Origin: Streptomyces kanamyceticus
GTDB lineage: Bacteria; Actinomycetota; Actinomycetes; Streptomycetales; Streptomycetaceae
Direction of reading: 5' to 3'
Length of the DNA stretch: 64,000 nucleotides
Assembly (NCBI RefSeq): GCF_008704495.1
Contig: NZ_CP023699.1
Coordinates: forward strand, 7,936,001-8,000,000
The notes beneath the pieces were generated by a model, which was not told where the DNA came from, made no database searches, and saw only the letters and a program-made list of their open reading frames with translations. Numbering within the stretch: the stretch's first letter is position 1; every line of letters starts with the position of its first letter. The translations under genes and the position numbers were made by a program. Below are positions 44,346-52,846 of this stretch, one piece after another.

Positions 44346-45734
44346 ATGAAGCCCCACGACGGCATGTACATCGACGGCGCCTGGCGCCCGGCCGCGGGCA
44401 CCGGCACCATCACGGTCCTGAACCCCGTGGACGAGCGGCCCGTCGGCGAGGTCCCCGCGGGCGACGCCCAGGACGTCGACGCCGCGGTGCGCGCCGCCCG
44501 AGCGGCCCTGCCGTCCTGGTCCGCGACCCCGCCCGCCGAGCGCGCCGCGCTGATCGGCGCGCTGCGCGACCGGCTCGTCGCCCGCAAGGACGAGATCGCC
44601 GAGACCGTCACGGCGGAGCTCGGCTCCCCGCTGGCCTTCTCGGAGGCGGTCCACGCGGGCGTACCGATCCTGGTCTCCGGTTCGTACGCGGAACTCGCCG
44701 CGACGCACGCCTTCGAGGAGCGGGTCGGCAACTCGACCGTCTACCTGGAGCCGATCGGCGTGGTCGGCGCGATCACGCCCTGGAACTACCCCCTCCACCA
44801 GATAGTCAACAAGGTCGCCCCCGCGCTCGCCGCGGGCTGCACCGTCGTGCTCAAGCCCGCCGAGGACACCCCGCTCACCGCGCAGCTCTTCGCCGAGGCG
44901 GCCCACGAGGCGGGCATCCCCGCGGGGGTCTTCAACCTCGTCACCGGGCTCGGCCCGGTCGCCGGGCAGGCGCTCGCCGAGCACGAGGGCGTCGACCTCG
45001 TCTCCTTCACCGGATCGACGGCGGTCGGCAAGCGGATCGGCGCCACGGCGGGCGCGGCGGTCAAGCGCGTCGCCCTGGAGCTCGGCGGCAAGTCCGCCAA
45101 CGTCATCCTGCCGAGCGCCGACCTCGCCAAGGCGGTCAACGTCGGCGTCGCGAACGTGATGTCCAACTCCGGCCAGACGTGCAGCGCCTGGACCCGCATG
45201 CTGGTCCACACCGACCGGTACGACGAGGCGGTGGAGCTCGCGGCCGCGGCCGCCGCCAAGTACGGCCCCCGCATCGGCCCCGTCGTCAACGCGAAACAGC
45301 AGGCGCGCGTGCGCGGTTACATCGAGAAGGGCGTCGAGGAAGGCGCCCGGATCGTCGCGGGCGGCCCCGAATCGCCCCAGGAACAGGGCTATTACGTCCA
45401 GCCGACGGTCTTCGCCGACGTCACCCCCGAGATGACCATCGCCCAGGAGGAGATCTTCGGCCCGGTGGTCTCCCTCATCCGCTACGAGGACGAGGAGGAC
45501 GCCCTGCGCATCGCCAACGGGACCGTATACGGCCTCGCGGGCGCGGTGTGGGCCGCCGACGACGCGGAGGCGATCGCGTTCGCGCGACGCATGGACACAG
45601 GACAGGTCGACATCAACGGCGGCAGCTTCAACCCCCTTGCCCCGTTCGGCGGTTACAAGCAGTCGGGCGTGGGCCGCGAACTCGGCGCGCACGGTCTCGC
45701 GGAGTACCTCCAGACGAAGTCCCTCCAGTTCTGA
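44346..45734 (+). CDS. NAD(P)-dependent aldehyde dehydrogenase
   Basis: 462 residues from ATG 44346 (GGAGG upstream). Oxidises an aldehyde to its acid. Cofactor site SFTGSTAVGKRIG, general base Glu in LELGGKSANVIL, catalytic Cys in NSGQTCSAWTRM, and EEIFGPVVSLI plus the C-terminal INGGSFNPLAPFGGYKQSG. Substrate class cannot be fixed. Followed after a 9-bp tandem repeat by an alcohol dehydrogenase, so the pair would convert alcohol to aldehyde to acid. Probably repressed through the operator at 44297. Confidence 0.95.
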   Translation: MKPHDGMYIDGAWRPAAGTGTITVLNPVDERPVGEVPAGDAQDVDAAVRAARAALPSWSATPPAERAALIGALRDRLVARKDEIAETVTAELGSPLAFSEAVHAGVPILVSGSYAELAATHAFEERVGNSTVYLEPIGVVGAITPWNYPLHQIVNKVAPALAAGCTVVLKPAEDTPLTAQLFAEAAHEAGIPAGVFNLVTGLGPVAGQALAEHEGVDLVSFTGSTAVGKRIGATAGAAVKRVALELGGKSANVILPSADLAKAVNVGVANVMSNSGQTCSAWTRMLVHTDRYDEAVELAAAAAAKYGPRIGPVVNAKQQARVRGYIEKGVEEGARIVAGGPESPQEQGYYVQPTVFADVTPEMTIAQEEIFGPVVSLIRYEDEEDALRIANGTVYGLAGAVWAADDAEAIAFARRMDTGQVDINGGSFNPLAPFGGYKQSGVGRELGAHGLAEYLQTKSLQF

Positions 45735-45777
45735 GCGTCCTGAGTCCTCTGAGTCCTCTGAGTCCTCTGAGTGTTCT
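45733..45777. repeat. 9-bp tandem repeat between the two dehydrogenase genes
   Basis: Five units of GAGTCCTCT-type: GAGCGTCCT, three perfect GAGTCCTCT (45742-45768), then GAGTGTTCT. It starts in the stop codon of the aldehyde dehydrogenase gene. Every unit boundary contains TGA, giving stop codons in one plus-strand frame. Confidence 0.9.
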
Positions 45778-45821
45778 GAGCCGCCCGACCCCCTCCCGCA
45801 CCGCCTAAGGAGTACGTGAAC

Positions 45822-46904
45822 GTGGTCCGCGCCGCCATCCTCCCCGCCGTCGGCTCCGCCCTGGAGATCGCCGAGATCGACCTGCCAGAGCCGGGCCCCG
45901 GCCAGGTCCGGGTGCGCCTGGCCGCCGCCGGGGTCTGCCACTCCGACCTGTCCCTGACCAACGGCACGATGCGCGTCCCGGTGCCCGCCGTGCTCGGCCA
46001 CGAGGGCGCGGGCACGGTGGTCTCCGTCGGCGACGGCGTCACCCACGTCGCGCCCGGTGACGGCGTCGTCCTGAACTGGGCGCCGTCCTGCGGCAGTTGC
46101 CACGCCTGCTCACTCGGCGAGGTGTGGCTCTGCGGGAACGCCCTCGCGGGCGCGGCGGACGTCTACGCCAAGCGCCGGTCGGACGGCGGCGACCTCCACC
46201 CCGGCCTGAACGTCGCCGCGTTCGCCGAGGAGACGGTGGTCGCGGCAGGCTGCGTCCTGCCGGTGCCCGACGGCGTCCCGCTCGCCGACGCGGCCCTGCT
46301 CGGCTGCGCCGTCCTGACCGGGTACGGCGCCGTGCACCACTCGGCGAAGGTCCGCGAGGGCGAGACGGTCGCGGTCTACGGCGTCGGCGGCGTGGGCCTC
46401 GCCACGCTGCAGGCCGCCAGGATCGCGGGCGCGGCGCAGATCATCGCGGTCGACGTCTCCCCGGAGAAGGCGGAGTTGGCGCGCGCGGCGGGTGCCACGG
46501 ACTACGTGGTGGCCTCGGAGACGACGGCGAAGGACATCCGCAAGCTCACCGGCGGCCACGGCGTCGACGTGGCCGTGGAGTGCGTGGGCCGCGCGGTGAC
46601 CATCCGCACGGCCTGGGAGTCCACCCGCCGCGGCGGCCGCACCACGGTGGTCGGCATAGGCGGCAAGGACCAGCAGGTCATCTTCAACGCCCTGGAACTC
46701 TTCCACTGGGGCAGGACCCTCTCGGGCTGCGTCTACGGCAACTCCGACCCGGCCGTGGACCTGCCGGTCCTGGCCGGTCACGTCCGGGCGGGCCGCCTCG
46801 ACCTCGCCACCCTGGTGACCGACCGGATCGGCCTCGACGACATCCCGGCGGCGTTCGAGAACATGGTCGCGGGCAAGGGAGGTCGGGCGCTGGTGATGTT
46901 CTGA
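45822..46904 (+). CDS. Zinc-dependent alcohol dehydrogenase (class III-like MDR)
   Basis: 360 residues from GTG 45822, nine bases after AAGGAG; GTG 45816 is too close to that site. Catalytic zinc ligands: Cys in GVCHSDLS, His/Glu in LGHEGAG. Structural zinc site CGSCHACSLGEVWLC has four cysteines. NAD site GVGGVGLATLQAARIAG with Asp at VDVSPEKAELA (NAD preference). Ends KGGRALVMF as in this family. Partner of the aldehyde dehydrogenase in one operon. Confidence 0.95.
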   Translation: MVRAAILPAVGSALEIAEIDLPEPGPGQVRVRLAAAGVCHSDLSLTNGTMRVPVPAVLGHEGAGTVVSVGDGVTHVAPGDGVVLNWAPSCGSCHACSLGEVWLCGNALAGAADVYAKRRSDGGDLHPGLNVAAFAEETVVAAGCVLPVPDGVPLADAALLGCAVLTGYGAVHHSAKVREGETVAVYGVGGVGLATLQAARIAGAAQIIAVDVSPEKAELARAAGATDYVVASETTAKDIRKLTGGHGVDVAVECVGRAVTIRTAWESTRRGGRTTVVGIGGKDQQVIFNALELFHWGRTLSGCVYGNSDPAVDLPVLAGHVRAGRLDLATLVTDRIGLDDIPAAFENMVAGKGGRALVMF

Positions 46905-46929
46905 GTCGGGTGCCCAACTCCAGGCTGGC

Positions 46930-49900
46930 TCAGGTGCCCAGCTTCAGGCGGGCCAGGGGGAGCACGGACCTGGCAGGAGCCGTGAACCCGCTCCGGTGCC
47001 GCGAGACACTGTGGATCAGCCATCGATCGCCTGACTGGAGCTTGATCTGGTCCAGTACGCGGGCGCGGAGGTCCTCCGACCAGTACGGGTTGTTCTCGGC
47101 CAGCTCGGTCAGTTCCCAACTGTCCGCGGACGCGAGGGCCCGAGCGATGTCGCGGTCAGTGGGGGCGGCTCCATCGGCGCGCAGCAGGTTCGTCAGCGGC
47201 CATTCCTCGTGCCCGGTGTCCGTGGGCGCGATCCAGTGGGCTTCCAGCGCCTCCCAGTTCTCCGGCAGGTCGCTCAGCTCGGCGATCGTTCTGCACAGGC
47301 TCCGGAAGGTGACGTCATCGAGCAGGCGGCGCGCCCGCTCGATGACGTCGCGTGCCGACCCCTGGCCGGTCCTCCCGGCGGGCACGGACCATCCTCGACG
47401 GGTGAGTCGTCGTGCGAGCCCGACGAACTCCGCGTCGTCCCGGCAGTCGGAGAGCGTCAGCAGGGCCGACTCGTACGAGATGCTGAGATCGCTCTCCTCA
47501 GGGATGCACGCGATCACCTCGCGCAACTGCTCGGCCCGTACGGTGTCCAGGTCGTGGCGCAGGCCGTAGTCGCAGAGCGGTACGAGCAGGTTCTCGGCGA
47601 CAGCGCTCAGGCGGGCGCGCACGCCGCCGCGGCGTGCCGACCAGATGTCCCAGACTTCCGCGGCCAGCGCCTCGACGCGCTGATCGGTCACACCCGGCGT
47701 GACCCAGTGCATGGCCGCGAAGGGGAAACCGCTCGACGCCACCCGGGCGCCGATGGCGCCATGGCGCAGGTACGTGTCGATGTCGTGCAGGCCTACCCCG
47801 GCCGTTCTCCAGCGCTCCTCCGCGGCATACCAGGCGTGGGCGTCCAACGGCCCGGTGGGCCGCGCGGTGACGAGGCCCTCCCGCAGGGGCCACGGCAGCA
47901 TCCGCCACGCCGAGAACTCGTTGAAGTCCGCCCGCTTGCGAGCCAGCGAGGCGAACGTGGCCGCGCGGGGCGCGCTCACGGCCTCCGCGACCTCGCGCCA
48001 TGCCGCCCAGTGCGGGTGGCAGTCGTCGGGCGGCGTGGCCAGCGGCTCCAGCCACGTCGCGTCTGTCAGGGACAAGGGTCCTGACAACGGCCACATGTTT
48101 TCGAGCTGGATGCCGTTGAGCCCGTGTGAGGTTGCCCCGGAATGCATCACGTGCCAGGCGGCCCATGCCCACGCGGGCAGCTCGTCGACGGACCGCACGA
48201 GCGAAGCGGCGTCCACGGAGTGCGGATCCGCGCGCCGGAGAAGAGCGGTGAGTTGTTCGGGCCCCACGACTTCGGGGACCGCGATGTCCAGCAGGAGCCG
48301 GGGAAGCGCGGCGGGGGAGGCCCCTTCGAGATGGGTCCGTGCCGCCCGCACCGCATGACTGTTCCCCGACTCCGCCAGCTTGTTGAGGAATCGCCAGAGG
48401 TTGCGGTGCGAGACCCGGGCGGGCGGGTCCGACTCCAGGAGGCCGAGGAGTTCATCGACCCGGGGTCCGTCGAAGAGGCCCCCGGCCGACGCGGCGAGGC
48501 GGTCGGCACGGCGGGCGAGGTCGGCGATGACGTCCGCGGTGGGTAGGAGGTGCAGTCGGTAACGGTCCTCCAGCTCGGGCATGTCCGCCAAGAGGTCGAC
48601 AGCCAGCTCCGCCCCTCTCAGCTCCAGCGACGCGACGCCGGAGAACTGTGCCAGGTCCAGCTCGGCCAGCGTGGTGATCACCGAGTCCCGCAGGTCCCGC
48701 TCGCCCAGGTGCTCCGTCTCGAAGGCCGCGGTCGCCATGAACCTCGCCACGTTGCGCCAGGGTTCGGCCTCGGCGGCCGCGCGGAACCGCTCGCGCACCA
48801 GCCGCTCGTCACGCGTCCCGGCGAGATGGGCGGCGGCCAGGAACTCCACCAGGGACTTGATCTGGAAACCCACGATGTCGGAGTCCACCCCGACGATCAG
48901 GACGAGCCGCTCCCTGGCGAAGCGGAGCAACTGCCGCACCACGTCCGCCTCGTCGTCGCCCGGAAGCACCCCGGTGTCCCGCACCACGGACTCGGCGATC
49001 CCGGCGAAGTCGGCGGCGCGGATGCCGCGCACGTCGTGCTGCTCCTCGCCCGCGACGATGATGTGGAAGGCGGCACGCCGGTGCAGTTCGTCGACGAGCC
49101 CCCGGTAGCGCTCCAGGAACGTGCCGAGTTCCCCGCCGCGCCCCTCCTCGCGGGCGTACACGTGGTCGTAGTAGCGGGCGAACAACCGGTGCCGTCCCGT
49201 GGGGAGTTCACCCGAGTCGGCGAGGATCGAGACGACGAGGGCGACGTGCAGCGGCGTGTTCAGGATGTCCGGCAGATCGCTGCGGACACCGGCCCCGCGG
49301 AAGAGGGCGAGCAGCCGCTCGCCCTCGGGGCCCGTGCCGACCAGGGCGGCCGCGTGCCGCTCGGCCTCCTTCGGGGTGAGGTCCGTCAGGGACCAGGCGG
49401 CGAATCCGTGCGGGCGCAGCTCGTCCCCGTACGCCTGCGGTCGTGAGGTCACGACGATCGAGGTGTCGGCCCGGTCCAGCTGCATCTCGTCGGCGAAGTC
49501 CATGACGTGGCTCATGACGGCACCGCGATGGTGGGGGGACACCTCGTCGTATCCGTCGAGGACCATGACGGTGGGAACGGCGCGGGCCAGCGCGCGGACC
49601 CGGTCGGTGGCGATCTCCGTCTTGAGGAGACGTGCGTAGCGATCGGCGAGGAAGTGCCAGAGGGAGCACCGGATTTCGGCCGCCCCGCTCAGGTACGAGG
49701 CGAGCGCGTCGGCTTCGATCCAGAGGGGGAAGCGCGCCGTCGTGGGCGGGGTAAGGCCCAGTCTGCGCAGTCCGCGATCGACGCGTTCGAGTTCCGCGAC
49801 GGTCTGCGGGGAGAGCAGCTCGGCGTCGAAGCGCCGCAGCAGCGCGGCCCTGTGCAGATGCGTGAGCATCTGTACGGCGGTGGTCTTGCCTTGGCCGGGG

Positions 49901-50256
49901 CCACCGGTCAGGACGGTCCGGAAGGACGGCCGTTCCATCTGGAGATACTGCTCGACGAAGAACCGGTCGGCGCCCTGAAAGCGCTCCTCGCCCCCGCTGT
50001 CGGACGGCAGCCAAGCGAGGAGGTCCACGAAGACGTCCGCGATGCTGCGGCGTTCGCGCGCGAGGGACGGATCGAGCAGCCCGACCGATGCCCCGTCGTT
50101 GAACTCCCTCTGCAGGACCCGCAGCAGGAGGTGCTCGATCCGGCGTGCGTCGCTCTCGGCCGGGGATCCGGCGCCGGGCAGGCTGAGATGGACGTCGCCG
50201 TGGAAGACGGCACCCGGCGCGTTGAGCCCCGACGACCCGTCGACGTGATTGCTCAC
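46930..50256 (-). CDS. NACHT-family NTPase (NLR-like) with N-terminal amyloid-like motif
   Basis: 1108 residues from GTG 50256. Residues 3-27 hold a short motif (NHVDGSSGLNAPGAVFHG) shared with the tail of the upstream protein. The NACHT domain follows: Walker A GGPGQGKTT (118-126), Walker B VMVLDGYDEVS (230-240), sensor 1 IVVTSRPQAYG (267-277). The next ~700 residues are helical, with irregular repeats (HIIVAGEE..., LLGLLESDPPARVSHRNLW) expected to act as a sensor. Bacterial NACHT proteins are known anti-phage sensors that oligomerise on a trigger. No N-terminal enzyme is fused; the effector is probably the upstream gene, which overlaps by 4 nt. Confidence 0.88.
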   Translation of the reverse strand: MSNHVDGSSGLNAPGAVFHGDVHLSLPGAGSPAESDARRIEHLLLRVLQREFNDGASVGLLDPSLARERRSIADVFVDLLAWLPSDSGGEERFQGADRFFVEQYLQMERPSFRTVLTGGPGQGKTTAVQMLTHLHRAALLRRFDAELLSPQTVAELERVDRGLRRLGLTPPTTARFPLWIEADALASYLSGAAEIRCSLWHFLADRYARLLKTEIATDRVRALARAVPTVMVLDGYDEVSPHHRGAVMSHVMDFADEMQLDRADTSIVVTSRPQAYGDELRPHGFAAWSLTDLTPKEAERHAAALVGTGPEGERLLALFRGAGVRSDLPDILNTPLHVALVVSILADSGELPTGRHRLFARYYDHVYAREEGRGGELGTFLERYRGLVDELHRRAAFHIIVAGEEQHDVRGIRAADFAGIAESVVRDTGVLPGDDEADVVRQLLRFARERLVLIVGVDSDIVGFQIKSLVEFLAAAHLAGTRDERLVRERFRAAAEAEPWRNVARFMATAAFETEHLGERDLRDSVITTLAELDLAQFSGVASLELRGAELAVDLLADMPELEDRYRLHLLPTADVIADLARRADRLAASAGGLFDGPRVDELLGLLESDPPARVSHRNLWRFLNKLAESGNSHAVRAARTHLEGASPAALPRLLLDIAVPEVVGPEQLTALLRRADPHSVDAASLVRSVDELPAWAWAAWHVMHSGATSHGLNGIQLENMWPLSGPLSLTDATWLEPLATPPDDCHPHWAAWREVAEAVSAPRAATFASLARKRADFNEFSAWRMLPWPLREGLVTARPTGPLDAHAWYAAEERWRTAGVGLHDIDTYLRHGAIGARVASSGFPFAAMHWVTPGVTDQRVEALAAEVWDIWSARRGGVRARLSAVAENLLVPLCDYGLRHDLDTVRAEQLREVIACIPEESDLSISYESALLTLSDCRDDAEFVGLARRLTRRGWSVPAGRTGQGSARDVIERARRLLDDVTFRSLCRTIAELSDLPENWEALEAHWIAPTDTGHEEWPLTNLLRADGAAPTDRDIARALASADSWELTELAENNPYWSEDLRARVLDQIKLQSGDRWLIHSVSRHRSGFTAPARSVLPLARLKLGT

Positions 50257-50630
50257 GACCCGCCGGTCTCCGCCTCGTCGCCGAAGTTCATGGTGACGGG
50301 CCCGGTGAACGTCGCCCCCGGCGCGTTCAGGCCCCGGGAGTCGTTGACCGTGTTGACCTGCGGCGCCGAAGGGCCGAACCGGCTGGTGAGCGTCTGGAGT
50401 TCACGGTGGAAGTCGGGGTCGGATGCGGCCAGCTCCCGCAGCGCCCCGCCCAGTCGGCGCACGGCCTCGGGGTCCGTCGCGTCCCGTTCGTCGAGCACGG
50501 CCAGGACGCCGGAATCTCCCGCGAACCGCTCGCGGAGCCGCTCCCAGAGTGCGGCGGCCGCGCTGGTCCCCAGCTGTCCCCAGGCCCCGCCGAGCGCGGC
50601 GGCGGCCAGTGCGTCGAAGGCGATACTCAT
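50253..50630 (-). CDS. Small helical protein with C-terminal motif matching the NACHT protein (putative effector)
   Basis: 125 residues from ATG 50630. Residues 1-35 are hydrophobic/amphipathic helix (AFDALAAAALGGAWGQLGTS then AAAALWERLRERF). Residues 36-85 are helical and charged. Residues 92-117 carry VNTVNDSRGLNAPGATFTGP then VTMNF. Aligned with the NACHT N-terminus, 13 of 24 positions are identical, including the block GLNAPGA. This layout resembles small effectors paired with NLRs through bacterial amyloid signalling sequences, where the head domain damages membranes once the tail is templated. Coupled on both sides by 4-nt overlaps (ATGA with the urea transporter, GTGA with NACHT). Function is inference. 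Confidence 0.75.
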   Translation of the reverse strand: MSIAFDALAAAALGGAWGQLGTSAAAALWERLRERFAGDSGVLAVLDERDATDPEAVRRLGGALRELAASDPDFHRELQTLTSRFGPSAPQVNTVNDSRGLNAPGATFTGPVTMNFGDEAETGGS

Positions 50631-51709
50631 GCCGTCACGGTATCGCCCCGCTCCGGCCGCGAAGGGCCCGAACCGGCAAGCCGCGGAAAGGACTTGGCGC
50701 CTGCCAGGAACACGAGCGTGGTCAGCACGAACGGCCAGGTGAAGGTGTGTCCGCCGGACGGCGCGAAGAGTGCGGACAGCGCCGAGCCGACCGCCGTGGC
50801 GGCGGCGGCGCCCACGAGCGCGTACGCGAGGGTCGCCGTCCGCGCGGGCAGGAAGACGCCGCACAGGGCGAGCGCCACGAGGACGGAGTTGTAGCCCATC
50901 GAGCCGTCGGTGATCTGTGCGGCGGGGGCGCCGAGCACCCAGGCCGTGGCGATGCCGACCGCGCTGCCCAGGGCCGCCACGGCGGCCGCGCGGCGGCTGG
51001 CTATCAGCAGCCCGGCGAACAGCAGAGCGCCCACGTACCACTGCGGCATGAAGAAGATCTGGGCGAAGTCCGCGAAGAAGGCGCGGGCCAGTTCGGCGGG
51101 GCGTACGACGGTGGGGCCCGTCGCCGCGTGGGTGAGGGCGGCGAGTGCCTCGCCGTGGTGCCAGACCCGTTCGAAGCCGGGCGCCGCGATCGTCATGGTG
51201 CTCGCGATCAGGCAGTACGGGAGGGTCAGCGAGGGCAGCCCCCAGACGCCGAGGACATTGACGACGGCCGAGGTCACCACCGTGACGACCACGCAGCCGC
51301 CGATGGCGAGCAGCGCCGTCGAGAGGTGGTCCGCACCCAGGAACACGGCGAAACAGAGCGCCGTCAGACAGGCGTTGAAGCCTTCGAGCCCCGTGGTGAC
51401 CCTGTCCCTGTCGGCGCCGAGGAACCGCGCCGTGGCGGTGCCCACGGCGGTTCCGACGAGGCCGTAGAGGCCGTAGCGCCAGCCCGCGGCGAACAGCGCG
51501 ACACAGAAGACGGCGCCCGCCGCGGCGCTCGGCAGGAAGGTGACCTGAGCCTGTCCGCGCAGCACCGAAGCGCCGAACCCGACGGCGCGGGCGCGGCTGT
51601 TGGAGAGCACAACGGGCGGCCCGTTGCCGTTAGTTGAAGGTACTGCCGGGCTCTCCGCCGAGTCCTCGGCTGAGCTCCCGCTGTCCGTCGCATCCGTCGC
51701 ATGCCCCAC
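50627..51709 (-). CDS. Urea transporter (UT family)
   Basis: 360 residues from GTG 51709, six bases after GGGAG; GTG 51715 is possible. Ten or so helices in two similar halves, typical of UT channels: GLYGLVGTAVGTATARFLGAD, GLEGFNACLTALCFAVFLG (first half N-A-x-L/T selectivity segment) and SMGYNSVLVALALCGVFLP (second half). LPYCLIASTM and FMPQWYVGALLFAGLLIAS-type segments also fit. Facilitates urea passage across the membrane. Oddly it overlaps the NACHT-effector gene by 4 nt, with no urease genes nearby. Confidence 0.85.
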   Translation of the reverse strand: MGHATDATDSGSSAEDSAESPAVPSTNGNGPPVVLSNSRARAVGFGASVLRGQAQVTFLPSAAAGAVFCVALFAAGWRYGLYGLVGTAVGTATARFLGADRDRVTTGLEGFNACLTALCFAVFLGADHLSTALLAIGGCVVVTVVTSAVVNVLGVWGLPSLTLPYCLIASTMTIAAPGFERVWHHGEALAALTHAATGPTVVRPAELARAFFADFAQIFFMPQWYVGALLFAGLLIASRRAAAVAALGSAVGIATAWVLGAPAAQITDGSMGYNSVLVALALCGVFLPARTATLAYALVGAAAATAVGSALSALFAPSGGHTFTWPFVLTTLVFLAGAKSFPRLAGSGPSRPERGDTVTA

Positions 51710-51764
51710 GGCCACTCCCGTGTTACGTCCTTGTTTCGTCCGGCAGGACGGATGCAGATTACAT

Positions 51765-52709
51765 CTACCTGTCGGAAAGCGTGCTCTCCGGGGTGGCGGC
51801 GGCCCGTGCGCGGGGACGGGAGCGTGCCACCGCGACCCCGGCCAGACACAGCGCGCCGCCGCCGAGCGTCACCGCGCCGGGCACCTCGTCGAGCGCCAGC
51901 CACGACATCGCCACGACCAGGGCGGGCACGGCGTAGGTCGTCGCGCCCATGCGGCTCGCGGTCGTACGGGCGAGTGCGTACGCCCATGTCGTGAAGGCGA
52001 GCGCGGTCGGAAAGACGCCCAGATACAGCATGTTGAGCGTCGCGGACGCGGGGGCGTGGCCCATGTCCTCTGCGAGCTGGCCCGCGAACGGCAGGCAGCC
52101 GACCGCGCCCACCAGGCAGCCGAACGTCGTCACCTGCAGCGCGCTGGCGCTGCCGAGCGCGGGCTTCTGCGCGACGATCCCCGCCGCGTACCCCACGGCG
52201 GCGATCAGGCAGAGCGCCACACCGAGCACGGACGCCTTCCCCTCGCCCGACATCGAGAGGCCGACGGCGATCACGCCCGCGAAGGACACCGCCATCCCGG
52301 CGAGCAGGCGGGGCGGCAGCGCGTCGCCGAGCAGGCGCGAGGCGAGCAGCGCCACGAGGATCGGTCCCACGTTCACGAGCAGCGCCGCCGTGCCCGCGTC
52401 GACCTGCTGCTCGCCCCAGTTGAGGACGACCATGTACACCCCGAACCAGAGGAGCCCGGACACGGCGATGCCCGGCCAGGCGGCCCGCGGTGGCCAGCCC
52501 TCTCTGCGCACCGCCCAGATGACGCCGAGCGTCAGCGCCCCGGCGAGCAGCCGGCCGAGCGCGAGCGCGCCGGGCGAGTAGGCGGCCCCCGCGCTGCGGA
52601 TGGAGACGAAGGCGGAGGCCCACATGACGACGGTGAACGTGGCGGCGGCGCCCGCGAGCGTCGCGGGCCGACGGAACCAGGGGAGGGGTGCGGGGTGGGA
52701 AGAGGGCAT
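51765..52709 (-). CDS. EamA/DMT-family transporter
   Basis: 314 residues, ten helices in two EamA repeats: FTVVMWASAFVSIRSAGAAYSP ... LWFGVYMVVLNWGEQQVDAG, and LGVALCLIAAVGYAAGIVAQ ... YAVPALVVAMSWLALDEVPG. RhaT/YdcZ-like exporters of amino acids or metabolites; substrate unknown. Stands 55 bp upstream of the urea transporter on the same strand, so it may share a transcript with it. Confidence 0.92.
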   Translation of the reverse strand: MPSSHPAPLPWFRRPATLAGAAATFTVVMWASAFVSIRSAGAAYSPGALALGRLLAGALTLGVIWAVRREGWPPRAAWPGIAVSGLLWFGVYMVVLNWGEQQVDAGTAALLVNVGPILVALLASRLLGDALPPRLLAGMAVSFAGVIAVGLSMSGEGKASVLGVALCLIAAVGYAAGIVAQKPALGSASALQVTTFGCLVGAVGCLPFAGQLAEDMGHAPASATLNMLYLGVFPTALAFTTWAYALARTTASRMGATTYAVPALVVAMSWLALDEVPGAVTLGGGALCLAGVAVARSRPRARAAATPESTLSDR

Positions 52710-52765
52710 GACCAGAGGCTAGGTCGGGAACGGTTCGGCCCCCACCGAATTATCCCGGCGCGGTC

Positions 52766-52812
52766 CGCGCCCCTAAGGGGCGCGGGGAACTGCGCGCTCA
52801 GCCACAACTGAC
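52766..52812. repeat. Dispersed stem-loop repeat, copy 3 (terminator position)
   Basis: Perfect 8-bp stem CGCGCCCC (52766-52773)/GGGGCGCG (52777-52784), loop TAA, then tail GGGGAACTGCGCGCTCAGCC. Lies 35 bp past the 3' end of the RibD-like gene and before EamA, the right place for a terminator. Confidence 0.78.
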
Positions 52813-52846
52813 CCGCGGATTTGGCACTGTCCATACCCGCGGAGCG

